Assembly (NCBI GenBank): GCA_001899085.1
Contig: MKVB01000003.1
Span: 527,977-568,384, forward strand
Length of the DNA stretch: 40,408 bases
DNA from: Devosia sp. 66-14
GTDB lineage: Bacteria > Pseudomonadota > Alphaproteobacteria > Rhizobiales > Devosiaceae
Reading direction: 5' to 3'
How positions within the stretch are numbered: the first letter of the stretch is position 1; every line of letters starts with the position of its first letter. The position numbers and the translations under genes are program-made. Below are positions 16,975-24,822 of the stretch, piece by piece. The notes below the pieces were generated by a model. It saw only the letters and a list, made by a program, of their open reading frames with translations, was not told the DNA's origin and did not search any database.

Positions 16975-18702
16975 CTAGTACTCGGTCATCGCGAGGAGGA
17001 ACCACGCGGCGTGCGGCAACCATTGCTCGCTCCAGCGCCAGGACTGGAACGGGTCCTCGGTCTCGCAGAAGCCGATATCGCTCTCGTCCGAGAGCGATGA
17101 GGTGATGCCGTTGCAGATGCCGCCATCGGCATTGGGGAACTTGGCCGGCCCATAGATCGCCCAGTTGCTGCCGAAGCCCTGCAACATGCACGCGTGGTAG
17201 GGGTTGAGACCGAGTATCCAGTCCAGCGCCCGCTGCGACTGCACGCGTGCAAGTTCGGCCGTCTCGGCGTCGACATGCGGCATGGCGCGGCGCAGTGCAT
17301 AGGCGAGGCTGCCGAGCCGGGCGTTCTCGCCCTGCCACCAGTAGCCGCTGTCATTGCCGTGCGGGTAGAAGAACTGGGTGGCGATCGTGCCGTCGCTCCG
17401 CTTCACCAACTGGCGCGGATAGGCGAAGGGATTTTCCACCTCGGCAGTGATGGCGGTGAGGTGGCGGACCACCTTGCCGAGCGCGGCGGCGACCCGGGTC
17501 CGATCGGCCTCGGGAGCGATGACGAGGTAATCCACCAAAGCGGCGATCGGCAGGCCCTCGTCGGAGGCGTGGAAGAACGGCCGGGTGCCGTTATCGGCGC
17601 GCCACCAGCCGTCATAGCCATGGCCGCTGGTCAACCGGTCGATGAGCCGCGCGGCGCGTTCGCCGGCTTTCGCCAGATATTCGGGCTTATGGGTCGAGCG
17701 GCTGAGCTCGGTGGCGGCGAGCAGCGCGCAGTAATCGTCGATGATGTTTTCCTTGCCGTCGTCGAGGTACTCGCGGTTGTGCACTTCGAGGTGGGCAAAG
17801 GCGCGCTCGGCGGTCGCCAGGTACTCAGCGGCGGTGAACTCACCGTCCTGCTTCAGCCGGGCGGCGCGGGCGAGGGCGGCGATGGCCATGCCGCCGCCCT
17901 GGCGATAGCCGGCTTCCCAGGTGTCGTGCTTATGCCCCTGCTGGGTCGAATAGGAGCAGATCTCGCGCTGCGCCGTGTCGCCCGACCAGCGGTCGAACAC
18001 GGTCATGTAGAACATGCCCTGGGGGTCGCACATGCGCACCAGGAAATCGGCGCCCCACAGCGCTTCGGCGCGGAAGGCGGCGTGCAGGTTCGCATCGATG
18101 TGCGGGCAGACGGCGGCCTTACTGAGCGACCAGACCACCAGCGGGGTCTGCTGCGGGTTCATGAAATTGGCGTAGCTGAGGTGGCTCAGATATTTCGACA
18201 CATCGCCCGAGGCGTCGTACCAGCCGCCATGCACGTCGGCAGGGGTGTCGCGCTTGCTGCCGATGAACGGCACGGCGCGGTCGGCGCCCAGATAGGGTTC
18301 CTGGGTCCGCTGGCTGTGAAAATAACCGAGCAGCGCAGCGGGAAAGCGCTCTGCATAAAGTTTCCCGGCGATCTCGAATGGCGCGGAGACGAGCCGGGCG
18401 CCGCCGGCATCGACAGCCTCCAGAACGAAGCGGCCCGTGCCGGTGAAGCCGGTGAACTCGGCGCTCTGCCAGCGCTGGGTCTTCCAGCTGTCGACGCCGG
18501 CAGCGCGTCCGGGCGTCGTCTCGAAGACTACTGCGCCCGTGGCAGCGTCGCGCAGGCGGAGCATGGTGAAATCGGGACCATCACCAAGGGCCAGCACGGC
18601 GAATTTCGGGCCCAGGGTCTCGTAGCCGACCTGGTTGGTGGCGATGGCGCGGCTCGAAAACAGCGCGGGATACTGGGCGTTGATCGCCAGGAGCTGGTTC
18701 AT
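16975..18702 (-). CDS. Glycoside hydrolase family 9 enzyme, intracellular
   Basis: A 575-residue GH9 protein with an N-terminal immunoglobulin-like (CelD_N) domain (about 15-112; QVGY at 24-27) and an alpha/alpha6 catalytic domain (about 120-575). GGWYDASGD (159-167) supplies the two Asp residues of the catalytic base site; YRQGGG and LNPYHACMLQGFGSNW match other family landmarks; Glu559 in WRWSEQW is the likely proton donor. There is no signal peptide, so it works in the cytoplasm, most likely as an exo-acting enzyme on imported disaccharides: cellobiose-like, or glucosamine-containing as in Vibrionaceae GH9 exo-glucosaminidases. It is the last gene of the binding protein-permease-ATPase operon, 29 bases after the ATPase. 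No clear ribosome-binding site precedes the ATG. Confidence 0.85.
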   Translation of the reverse strand: MNQLLAINAQYPALFSSRAIATNQVGYETLGPKFAVLALGDGPDFTMLRLRDAATGAVVFETTPGRAAGVDSWKTQRWQSAEFTGFTGTGRFVLEAVDAGGARLVSAPFEIAGKLYAERFPAALLGYFHSQRTQEPYLGADRAVPFIGSKRDTPADVHGGWYDASGDVSKYLSHLSYANFMNPQQTPLVVWSLSKAAVCPHIDANLHAAFRAEALWGADFLVRMCDPQGMFYMTVFDRWSGDTAQREICSYSTQQGHKHDTWEAGYRQGGGMAIAALARAARLKQDGEFTAAEYLATAERAFAHLEVHNREYLDDGKENIIDDYCALLAATELSRSTHKPEYLAKAGERAARLIDRLTSGHGYDGWWRADNGTRPFFHASDEGLPIAALVDYLVIAPEADRTRVAAALGKVVRHLTAITAEVENPFAYPRQLVKRSDGTIATQFFYPHGNDSGYWWQGENARLGSLAYALRRAMPHVDAETAELARVQSQRALDWILGLNPYHACMLQGFGSNWAIYGPAKFPNADGGICNGITSSLSDESDIGFCETEDPFQSWRWSEQWLPHAAWFLLAMTEY

Positions 18703-18731
18703 TTGGAGGTCCGGAGAGAGAAGGTGGCAAC

Positions 18732-19730
18732 TCAGAGGTGGTGGCAGCGGGCGGTGTGGCCGTCGCCGACCAGGGTGGGGTCGGGCATGATCTCGCGGCA
18801 GATATCGGTGGCGCGCGGGCAGCGCGGGGCAAACGGACAGCCACGGCTTTCGGCGGTCCAGAGCGGGATGTCCGCGGCACGGCGCACCGCTGCGCCGGTG
18901 ATCTTGTTCTTCGGGTTGGGCACCGCGGCGATGAGCAACTGGGTGTAGGGGTGCCGCGGCTGATCGGTGATCGCCTGGCTCGGGCCCTGCTCGACCAGAT
19001 GACCGGCATACATCACCGCGGTCTCCTCGGCGAAATAGCGGGCAGTGGCGATGTCGTGGGTGATGTAGAGCGCAGCGAGGTTCTTCTCGCGCTTCAGGTC
19101 CTCGAGCAGGTTGAGAATCCCCAGCCGAACCGAGACGTCGAGCATCGAGGTCGGCTCGTCGGCCAGCAACACGGTGGGGTTCACCGACAGGGCGCGGGCG
19201 ATGGCAACGCGCTGGCGCTGGCCGCCCGACAGTTCATGCGGCCGCCGCTTCAGGAACTCGGCCGCGGGCACGAGGCCGACCTGGGCAAGCAGCGCCTCGC
19301 TTTCGGCCCGCACCTCGGCACCGTTCAACCCGGGGCGGTGGAGGCGGAGCGGCCGCTCGAGGATATAGCCGATGGTCTGGGTCGGGTTCAGCGAGCCGAA
19401 CGGATCCTGGAAGATCATCTGCACCTGGGCGCGGTAGTCGGTGAGCGCCTTGCCGGTGAGCGTCGCCACGTCGGTGCCGCGGAAGCTGATCTCGCCGGAG
19501 GCCGGCTCGTAGACCCGCGCCAGCATGCGGGCGCAGGTGGATTTGCCCGAGCCGGATTCCCCGACCAGGGCCAAAGCGCGACCGGGGGTGAGCTTGAGTG
19601 AGATGCCCGAAAGGGCGCGCAGCGTGGTGTGCTTGCCGACGAGGCCGCCGAGCACGAAGCGCATGTCGACATCGCGCATCTCGAGGACGGGCTCGGAGGC
19701 GGCAGGTGGGGTCATTGCAGCAAGTGACAT
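18732..19730 (-). CDS. Opp/Dpp-type ABC transporter ATPase (OppF-like)
   Basis: A 332-residue ATPase for the oligosaccharide importer of this operon. Walker A GESGSGKST is near residue 57, FQDPFGSLNP at the Q-loop, signature [13 protein letters not shown] near 162, Walker B VLLADEPTSMLD near 183. The C-terminal oligopeptide-transporter extension has the conserved cysteines CPFAPRCPRATDIC. I chose ATG 19730 because GGAGGAG lies 7 bases upstream; an alternative ATG at 19715 would give a four-base overlap with the preceding gene but lacks a ribosome-binding site. Opp/Dpp-class transporters also carry cello- and chito-oligosaccharides, and the GH9 neighbour favours sugar over peptide. Confidence 0.88.
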   Translation of the reverse strand: MSLAAMTPPAASEPVLEMRDVDMRFVLGGLVGKHTTLRALSGISLKLTPGRALALVGESGSGKSTCARMLARVYEPASGEISFRGTDVATLTGKALTDYRAQVQMIFQDPFGSLNPTQTIGYILERPLRLHRPGLNGAEVRAESEALLAQVGLVPAAEFLKRRPHELSGGQRQRVAIARALSVNPTVLLADEPTSMLDVSVRLGILNLLEDLKREKNLAALYITHDIATARYFAEETAVMYAGHLVEQGPSQAITDQPRHPYTQLLIAAVPNPKNKITGAAVRRAADIPLWTAESRGCPFAPRCPRATDICREIMPDPTLVGDGHTARCHHL

Positions 19731-20680
19731 GCCGCTTCTCCTCCCGTGGCTGGAGTGGGGCGGAGTTCGGGCGCCAGCCGCACGCAGACCGGGATGGCTT
19801 CGCCACAACGGGGCGAAAAGCGGCAACCCTCGGGCAGGGCGCTGAGGCTGGGGGGCGAGCCGGCAATCCCCTCGAGGCGGAAGCGCGGCCCGCTGAGCGG
19901 CGGGAAGGAACGGCCGAGCGCCCTGGTATAGGGGTGCTGCGGGGCGGTGAGGATGGCGCTGGCCGGCGCCACCTCCACCAGTTCGCCGGCATACATCACG
20001 CCGATGCGGTCGCAGAACTCGATCATCAGCCCGAGGTCGTGGGTGATGAACAGCACCGAGAAGCCGAAGCGGGCCTTGAGCTCGCAGATCTGTTCGATGA
20101 TGTCGCGCTGCACCACTACATCGAGCGCGGTGGTGGGCTCATCCATGATGATCAGCCTGGGCTCGAGGGCCAGCGCCATGGCGATGCAGATGCGCTGGCG
20201 CATGCCACCGGAGAACTGATGTGGATAGTCATCGAGGCGGCGCGGACTGATGCCGACCAACTCGAACAATTCGGCGGCCCGGGCGAGAGTCTCGGCGCGG
20301 CTGGCCCTGGGGCGATGCGCGAGAATGGCGTCCTCGATCTGCTCGGACACCTTGATCACCGGGTTCAGGGCATTCATCGCCGACTGGAAGACGAAGCTGA
20401 CCTCGCTCCAGCGGTAGCGGCGCAACCGCTCGGCGGAAAAGCTCAGCACATCCTCACCCATGAAGCGGACGGCGCCGCCGGAAACGAGGCCGGGCAGGCG
20501 CGTGAGGCGGGCGAGCGCAAAGGCGACAGTGGATTTGCCGCAGCCGCTCTCCCCGGCGAGCCCGAAGGCTTCGCCGGGGCGGATGTCGAAGTCGATGCCG
20601 TTGACGGCACGCGACACGGAGTTGGCGCCGACATAGTCGACGGTGAGGTTACGGACCTCGATCAGGGGTGCGTCAGACAA
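19712..20680 (-). CDS. Opp/Dpp-type ABC transporter ATPase (OppD-like)
   Basis: A 322-residue ATPase, partner of the OppF-like subunit. Walker [10 protein letters not shown] near residue 41, Q-loop FQSAMNALNP, signature FSGGMRQRICIAM near 150 (a variant of LSGGQ usual in OppD), Walker [13 protein letters not shown] near 170, and C-terminal cysteines CRFSPRCGEAIPVC. The start codon is probably TTG at 20680, because GGAG lies 8 bases before it; a GTG at 20689 would add three residues but has no spaced ribosome-binding site. It overlaps the permease gene at one end and the OppF gene at the other. Confidence 0.87.
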   Translation of the reverse strand: MSDAPLIEVRNLTVDYVGANSVSRAVNGIDFDIRPGEAFGLAGESGCGKSTVAFALARLTRLPGLVSGGAVRFMGEDVLSFSAERLRRYRWSEVSFVFQSAMNALNPVIKVSEQIEDAILAHRPRASRAETLARAAELFELVGISPRRLDDYPHQFSGGMRQRICIAMALALEPRLIIMDEPTTALDVVVQRDIIEQICELKARFGFSVLFITHDLGLMIEFCDRIGVMYAGELVEVAPASAILTAPQHPYTRALGRSFPPLSGPRFRLEGIAGSPPSLSALPEGCRFSPRCGEAIPVCVRLAPELRPTPATGGEAACHLLQ

Positions 20681-21692
20681 AATCCACACTCCGGTTGCGG
20701 CGGCGGAGGAAGCGGCGGATCGGGCCGATGCGGCGGGTGGCGGCGAGCTGCGGGTTGGTGATCTCGTCGACGGCGAAGTTGACCATGACGAGCGCTGCGC
20801 CGGTCAGCATGATGGCGATGGCCGGCGGCCAGATTTCGAACCAGGCGCCGGTCTGCAGGGCCTGCGCCCGCATGGCCCAGTACAGCATGGTGCCCCAGGT
20901 CACCGAGTTGGGGCTGCCCAGCCCGATGAACTCGAGCGCCGCCTCGGCGAGAATGCCGTAAATGGTGGCCAGCACGAAGCCGCCGACCACGAACGAGCTC
21001 ATATTGGGCAAGATCTCACGCACGATGATCCGCCATTTCTTCTCGCCCATCAGTTCTGCGGCGAGCACGAACTCGCGGCTTTTGAGCGCCAGGGTCTGGG
21101 TGCGGATGGTGCGCGCGCTCCAGCCCCAGCCGGTCAAGGCAAGCACGAGGCCGATTACGGTCGGCGACGCCTCCTCGATGAAGCTGGCGAGGACGATGAT
21201 CAGCGGCAGCGCCGGCAGCACCAGCGAGACATTGACGAAGAAGGTCAGCACCTCGTCGGTCTTGCCGCCGAAATAGCCGGCGGAGATGCCGACCGCGAGG
21301 CCGATCAGGGTGGCGGAGAAACCAGCGATGAAGCCGACGGTGAGGCTGGCGCGGCTACCTTCGAGCAACTGGCTGAAATTGTCCTTGCCCTGGCGCGAGG
21401 TGCCGAGAAAGTGCTCGACGCCCGGTTGCACATGGGGTTTGCCGGCGCGCCGATAGGGATCGTAGGGGGTGATCAGCGGCGCCAGCAAAGCGAGGATGAC
21501 GAAGATGGCGAGGATGGCGAGCCCGACCATGCCCTTCTTGTTGGTGACGAAGAGCTGGGCCCAGCCGGGGAGACGCGCGAGGAGGCGCGAGCGCGGCCTG
21601 ACCCCGAGTTCGGCCATCAGCTCGCGCTGGGTCGGCGCGGTGAGTTCGGCCCGCGGGGCGGCGCTGACGATGGCGGGGAGGATGTCGGTCAT
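20673..21692 (-). CDS. Opp/Dpp-type ABC permease (OppC-like)
   Basis: A 339-residue inner-membrane permease with six transmembrane segments; the first is at about 55-80 (GLAILAIFVILALLAPLITPY) after a long cytoplasmic N-terminus typical of OppC. The periplasmic HFLGTSRQGKDNFSQLLEGSR and the coupling loop AAELMGEKKWRIIVREILPN mark the family. It pairs with the OppB-like permease to form the sugar channel. The ATG at 21692 follows a 235-base gap full of palindromic repeats; an in-frame extension to 21767 is translated repeat DNA and was discarded. Confidence 0.88.
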   Translation of the reverse strand: MTDILPAIVSAAPRAELTAPTQRELMAELGVRPRSRLLARLPGWAQLFVTNKKGMVGLAILAIFVILALLAPLITPYDPYRRAGKPHVQPGVEHFLGTSRQGKDNFSQLLEGSRASLTVGFIAGFSATLIGLAVGISAGYFGGKTDEVLTFFVNVSLVLPALPLIIVLASFIEEASPTVIGLVLALTGWGWSARTIRTQTLALKSREFVLAAELMGEKKWRIIVREILPNMSSFVVGGFVLATIYGILAEAALEFIGLGSPNSVTWGTMLYWAMRAQALQTGAWFEIWPPAIAIMLTGAALVMVNFAVDEITNPQLAATRRIGPIRRFLRRRNRSVDFV

Positions 21693-21725
21693 TTGACGGC
21701 CACTCCTGCCGGTGCGGAAAGAGCA

Positions 21726-21764
21726 CCCCCCACCCTGTCCCTCCCCCGCAAGGGGAGAGGAGAC
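21726..21764. repeat. REP-like palindromic element, copy 1
   Basis: A roughly 39-base element of the form CACCCTGTCC-CTCCCCC-GCAA-GGGGAGAGGAGAC, with an inner CCCC-GCAA-GGGG hairpin. It is the inverted partner of the element at 21789-21828 and also matches one at 35828-35870. It lies inside the GH9 transport operon between the two permease genes. Confidence 0.75.
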
Positions 21765-21788
21765 CAAAACACTAGCGCCGGTGAGAGC

Positions 21789-21828
21789 GTCTCCCTCCCC
21801 CTTGCGGGGAGGGGACAGGGGTGGGGGG
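21789..21828. repeat. REP-like palindromic element, copy 2 (inverted)
   Basis: GTCTCCCTCCCCC-TTGC-GGGGAGGGG followed by ACAGGGGTGGGGGG is the near-exact reverse complement of the element at 21726-21764; the two could pair into a long hairpin within the operon mRNA. A further inverted repeat, TGATCGC/GCGATCA (21868-21896), follows, so the 235-base gap between the permease genes consists almost entirely of palindromic DNA. Confidence 0.75.
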
Positions 21829-21927
21829 ATTCTTCCCGCACCGACCTATCGGCCGTGTTTCTATGTGTGATCGCCCGGCCTTGTGGGGAGCGATCAAGGG
21901 TGGGGGTTAGGTTGCGCAGAGCCATCA

Positions 21928-22911
21928 TCATGCCCTCCCCAGTGACCGCAGACGCGGGTCGAGGATGACGTTGAGGACGTCGGAAGCGAGGTTGGCGACG
22001 AGGACGCTCATGGTGAGCAGGATCAATTGCGCCTGGATGAAGGAATAGTCGCGGGTCTGGATGGCATTGAGGGTGAACTTGCCGAGCCCGGGATAGTTGA
22101 ACACCACCTCGGTGATGAAGGCGCCGCCCAGCACGTAGCCGATCGACAGAGCCAGCGAGGTGATCTGCGGCAGGATGGCGTTGCGCGCCACGTAGCGGTT
22201 GCGAATGCGGCGATCGGAGAGGCCCTTGGCCTTGGCGAGGAGCACGAAATCCTCGTTGAGCAGGTTGATCATGGTGTTGCGCATGCCCAGGTGCCAGGCG
22301 CCGAAGCTGACAATGACGATCGAGGCGACCGGCAGCACGGCATGCCAGGCGATGCTCAGCACGGTCTCGAGGTTGAAGCCGGGGGTGAGGTTCATCTCGT
22401 GGGCGCGGCCGAGCGGGAAGATCGCCCACTGCATGGTGAAGGCGTACCAGAGCAGCAGCGCCACGACGGCCGGGGTGAAGGCGTTGAGCATCACGTTGAT
22501 CGGGGTGAAGAAGGTGTCGAAAAAGCCGCCGCGCCGCCACGCCGACCAGATGCCCATGGTGATGCCGATGCCGAAGGACAGCGCGGTGGCGGCGCCGACG
22601 AGGAACAGCGTCCAGCCGGCGGCGTAGAACAACAGGCTCGCCGTCGGCTCGGGGAAGTTGACGGTCGAAGTGCCGAAATCGAAATGCGCGAGCCGCCACA
22701 GATATTGCAGGTACTGGTCCCACAGCGAGCCCTCGAAGCCATAGGTCTTGCGGATGGCATCGATCTGGTCGGGCCGGAGCTTGCCGCGCAGCGACAACAG
22801 GATGCGGGTCGCCGGATCGCCCGGCATCAGCCGGGGGATCAGGAAGTTGAGGGTGATCGCGACGAAGAACGCCCCGAAATAGAAGCCTAGCCTGCGTAGA
22901 AGGAATGCCAT
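21928..22911 (-). CDS. Opp/Dpp-type ABC permease (OppB-like)
   Basis: A 327-residue permease with six transmembrane segments. The N-terminus MAFLLRRLGFYFGAFFVAITLNFLIPRLMPGDP is the usual OppB/DppB opening, with the LMPGDP motif at about 27-32; the coupling loop ARNAILPQITSLALSIGYVLGGAFITEVVFNYPGLG (about 238-275) is likewise diagnostic. It forms the channel with the OppC-like protein. Separated from the binding-protein gene by 105 bases with a large hairpin, and from the OppC-like gene by 235 bases of repeats, so expression within the operon may be graded. Confidence 0.9.
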   Translation of the reverse strand: MAFLLRRLGFYFGAFFVAITLNFLIPRLMPGDPATRILLSLRGKLRPDQIDAIRKTYGFEGSLWDQYLQYLWRLAHFDFGTSTVNFPEPTASLLFYAAGWTLFLVGAATALSFGIGITMGIWSAWRRGGFFDTFFTPINVMLNAFTPAVVALLLWYAFTMQWAIFPLGRAHEMNLTPGFNLETVLSIAWHAVLPVASIVIVSFGAWHLGMRNTMINLLNEDFVLLAKAKGLSDRRIRNRYVARNAILPQITSLALSIGYVLGGAFITEVVFNYPGLGKFTLNAIQTRDYSFIQAQLILLTMSVLVANLASDVLNVILDPRLRSLGRA

Positions 22912-22926
22912 CGTTTGCTGTCCTGC

Positions 22927-23002
22927 CCCTCACCCTGGCCCCCTCCCCGGCGGGGAGAGGGACGCGTGTTGCACCGCCCGTTCCCCCCGCGGCGGGTGAG
23001 GG
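22927..23002. repeat. Palindromic element between binding protein and first permease
   Basis: CCCTCACCC (22927-22935) and GGGTGAGGG (22994-23002) are perfect 9-bp arms enclosing a second hairpin CTCCCC-GGC-GGGGAG (22943-22957). It fills the space just after the binding-protein stop and probably stabilises or terminates its mRNA so that the binding protein is made in excess, as at the potF-potG boundary. Confidence 0.65.
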
Positions 23003-23016
23003 CCGCCGTTCCGAGC

Positions 23017-24693
23017 CTACTTCGCCACCGGCGTCAGGCTCAGCAGCACCTTCACCCGTTCGTGGATGCCGGCGGGGTTGTTGGGGCGGGCCCAGGCGTT
23101 GGACTCGTCGGGCCAGCCGGTGAAGTTGCGGGTCGAATACTCGTACCAGGCGGGATTGGAGAACAGCGTGATCACCGGCAGGTTCTCGGCCACCTGCTTC
23201 ATGACGGAGGTGATCTTCTCTTTCTGCACGGCGACGTCCGCGGTGGCGCTGATGGCGGCGAGATCGGCCTCGATGCCCGGGATCTTCATCTGGTGCATGG
23301 CCTGCTCGTTGAGCGTGCCGGGCACCATCGAGCGCGGATTGAACATCGAATAGTAGGTGAACCAGGGGGTCGAGCTCAGGTTCGTCCACATGATGTAGAC
23401 GTCGAAATTGCCGGTCGGGATGTTGTCGAACCAGGCGCCTTCCTCGGGCGTCTCCATTGCGCCGTTGATGCCGATGTCCTGGAGGTTCTCCGAGACGGTC
23501 TGCAGCGTGTTGACCCAGTCGTCCCAGCCGGCCGGCACCGCCATCTTGAAGGCGATCGGCGTGCCGTCGGGGTTGTCGCGCCAGCCGTCGCCATCCTTGT
23601 CGATGAAGCCGGCGTCATCGAGCACTTTCTTGGCCGCGTCCGGGTTGTACTCCATCAGGTACTGGTAAGGCGCCAGCGCCGCGGTATCGATCCAGTCCTT
23701 GTAGAACATGCCCTCGCCGATCGGATATTCGGCCGGCGTGGTGAGCCCGAACGTGGCGATATCGACCAGCGTGCCGCGGTCGATGGCCATCGACATGGCC
23801 TTCCTGAACTCGAGGTTGTTGAACGGCGCCTTGGTGGTGTTGAGCTGGAGGTTCGTGCCGGCATCGGGCGGCAGCCAGTAGTGGTTGTCGGGACTCTTGG
23901 ATGCGTAGGTGATCTCTGGATCGGTGATGCCGTCGGTGGCCCAGTCGAGATCGCCATTGGTGATGGCGGCAATGACCTGCAGGTTGTCGCTCAACTGCGG
24001 GTATTCGATGCAGTCGATCTTCACCTCGGCGGCGTCACGGTAGAGCGGGTTCTTGCAGAGCTTGAAGGCGTTGCGCGAGAAGTCGCGCACCTCGGTGAAG
24101 GGACCCGTCGCCACCACTTTGGGGTTGGCGTAGTTCACCGGGTCGGCGACATCCTTCCAGATGTGCTCGGGCAGCGGAAAGACCGGGCCGATATTGAGCC
24201 GCGCCAGCGAGTCGGCGTTTTTCAGCTCGAAGCGGACGGTGTGGTCGTCGACCGCCACCACGTCGACGATCGAACCGGTATCCTTTTCGGCGCTGTAGAT
24301 GTCGTAGCCGACGGGGAAATCGAGGTGTGCCTTGGCGTAGTTGAAGGTGAACACCACGTCGGCGGCGGTGAACGGCTCGCCGTCGGACCACTTGACGCCC
24401 TCACGCAGGTGGTAGGTGACGCTCTTCAGGTCGGCGCCGACTTCGTAGGAGGCTGCGAGGGCCGGGAAGTCGTTGTCCGGGTGCCAGACATTGTCGATCC
24501 ACAACGGCTCATAGGCGAAATCCTGCACATAGGCGTGCGGACCGGTGAGGTTGTAGGGGTTGTAGTTCGCTACATGCGCGTCGGTATGAACCGGGGCGAT
24601 GCGAATGATCACCTCGGCCTCGGCGGTGGTCGCGAGGGCAGCGCCGGCGAGAGCCGTCGTGGCAAGAAGGGTCAGTAAACGCAGTCGGTGCAT
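23017..24693 (-). CDS. Family-5 solute-binding protein (oligosaccharide or peptide)
   Basis: A 558-residue periplasmic SBP_bac_5 protein. Signal peptide residues 1-26 with cleavage near AEA-EVI. The core LREGVKWSDGEPFTAADVVFTFNYAKAH (about 96-123) is the family signature, and the C-terminal half carries many Trp residues (for example near GWDDWVN and AWFDNIP), in keeping with carbohydrate stacking seen in cellobiose- and chitobiose-binding members. It is the first gene of the six-gene leftward operon ending in GH9, has GGGAG 9 bases before its ATG, and lies directly behind a LacI-family operator (24711-24724). Sugar rather than peptide is inferred from the GH9 partner and the LacI regulator. 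Confidence 0.87.
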   Translation of the reverse strand: MHRLRLLTLLATTALAGAALATTAEAEVIIRIAPVHTDAHVANYNPYNLTGPHAYVQDFAYEPLWIDNVWHPDNDFPALAASYEVGADLKSVTYHLREGVKWSDGEPFTAADVVFTFNYAKAHLDFPVGYDIYSAEKDTGSIVDVVAVDDHTVRFELKNADSLARLNIGPVFPLPEHIWKDVADPVNYANPKVVATGPFTEVRDFSRNAFKLCKNPLYRDAAEVKIDCIEYPQLSDNLQVIAAITNGDLDWATDGITDPEITYASKSPDNHYWLPPDAGTNLQLNTTKAPFNNLEFRKAMSMAIDRGTLVDIATFGLTTPAEYPIGEGMFYKDWIDTAALAPYQYLMEYNPDAAKKVLDDAGFIDKDGDGWRDNPDGTPIAFKMAVPAGWDDWVNTLQTVSENLQDIGINGAMETPEEGAWFDNIPTGNFDVYIMWTNLSSTPWFTYYSMFNPRSMVPGTLNEQAMHQMKIPGIEADLAAISATADVAVQKEKITSVMKQVAENLPVITLFSNPAWYEYSTRNFTGWPDESNAWARPNNPAGIHERVKVLLSLTPVAK

Positions 24694-24710
24694 GGCTTTG
24701 TCTCTCCCTG

Positions 24711-24724
24711 TGAGATCGATCCCA
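24711..24724. promoter_or_regulatory. LacI-family operator before the GH9 transport operon
   Basis: TGAGATCGATCCCA, a 14-bp near-palindrome with one mismatched pair, sits 18 bases upstream of the binding-protein start codon. The identical 14-mer occurs at 25885-25898 in front of the LacI-family gene. The position, between likely promoter and ribosome-binding site, suits repression. Confidence 0.75.
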
Positions 24725-24822
24725 TATCGATCGGCCGTTTGCAGTCGAATAGCTCCTGAGGCGTAGTCGGGTCAGTCGCGAGATCGGGAAAGGTCGCGGG
24801 ACCTTGCCAGATCCGGCTTTGG

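Noticed and set aside
17194-18948. A 584-codon plus-strand frame
   Set aside because: Antisense to the GH9 gene, which has catalytic motifs and family length; the plus-strand product has no recognisable domain.
19713-19715. ATG at 19715 as start of the OppF-like gene because of a four-base overlap
   Set aside because: GGAGGAG is correctly spaced for the ATG at 19730, whereas the inner ATG has no ribosome-binding site.
21726-21828. Repeated C-rich units considered as a CRISPR array
   Set aside because: Only two copies in opposite orientation, no equal-sized spacers and no cas genes; they are palindromic intergenic elements.
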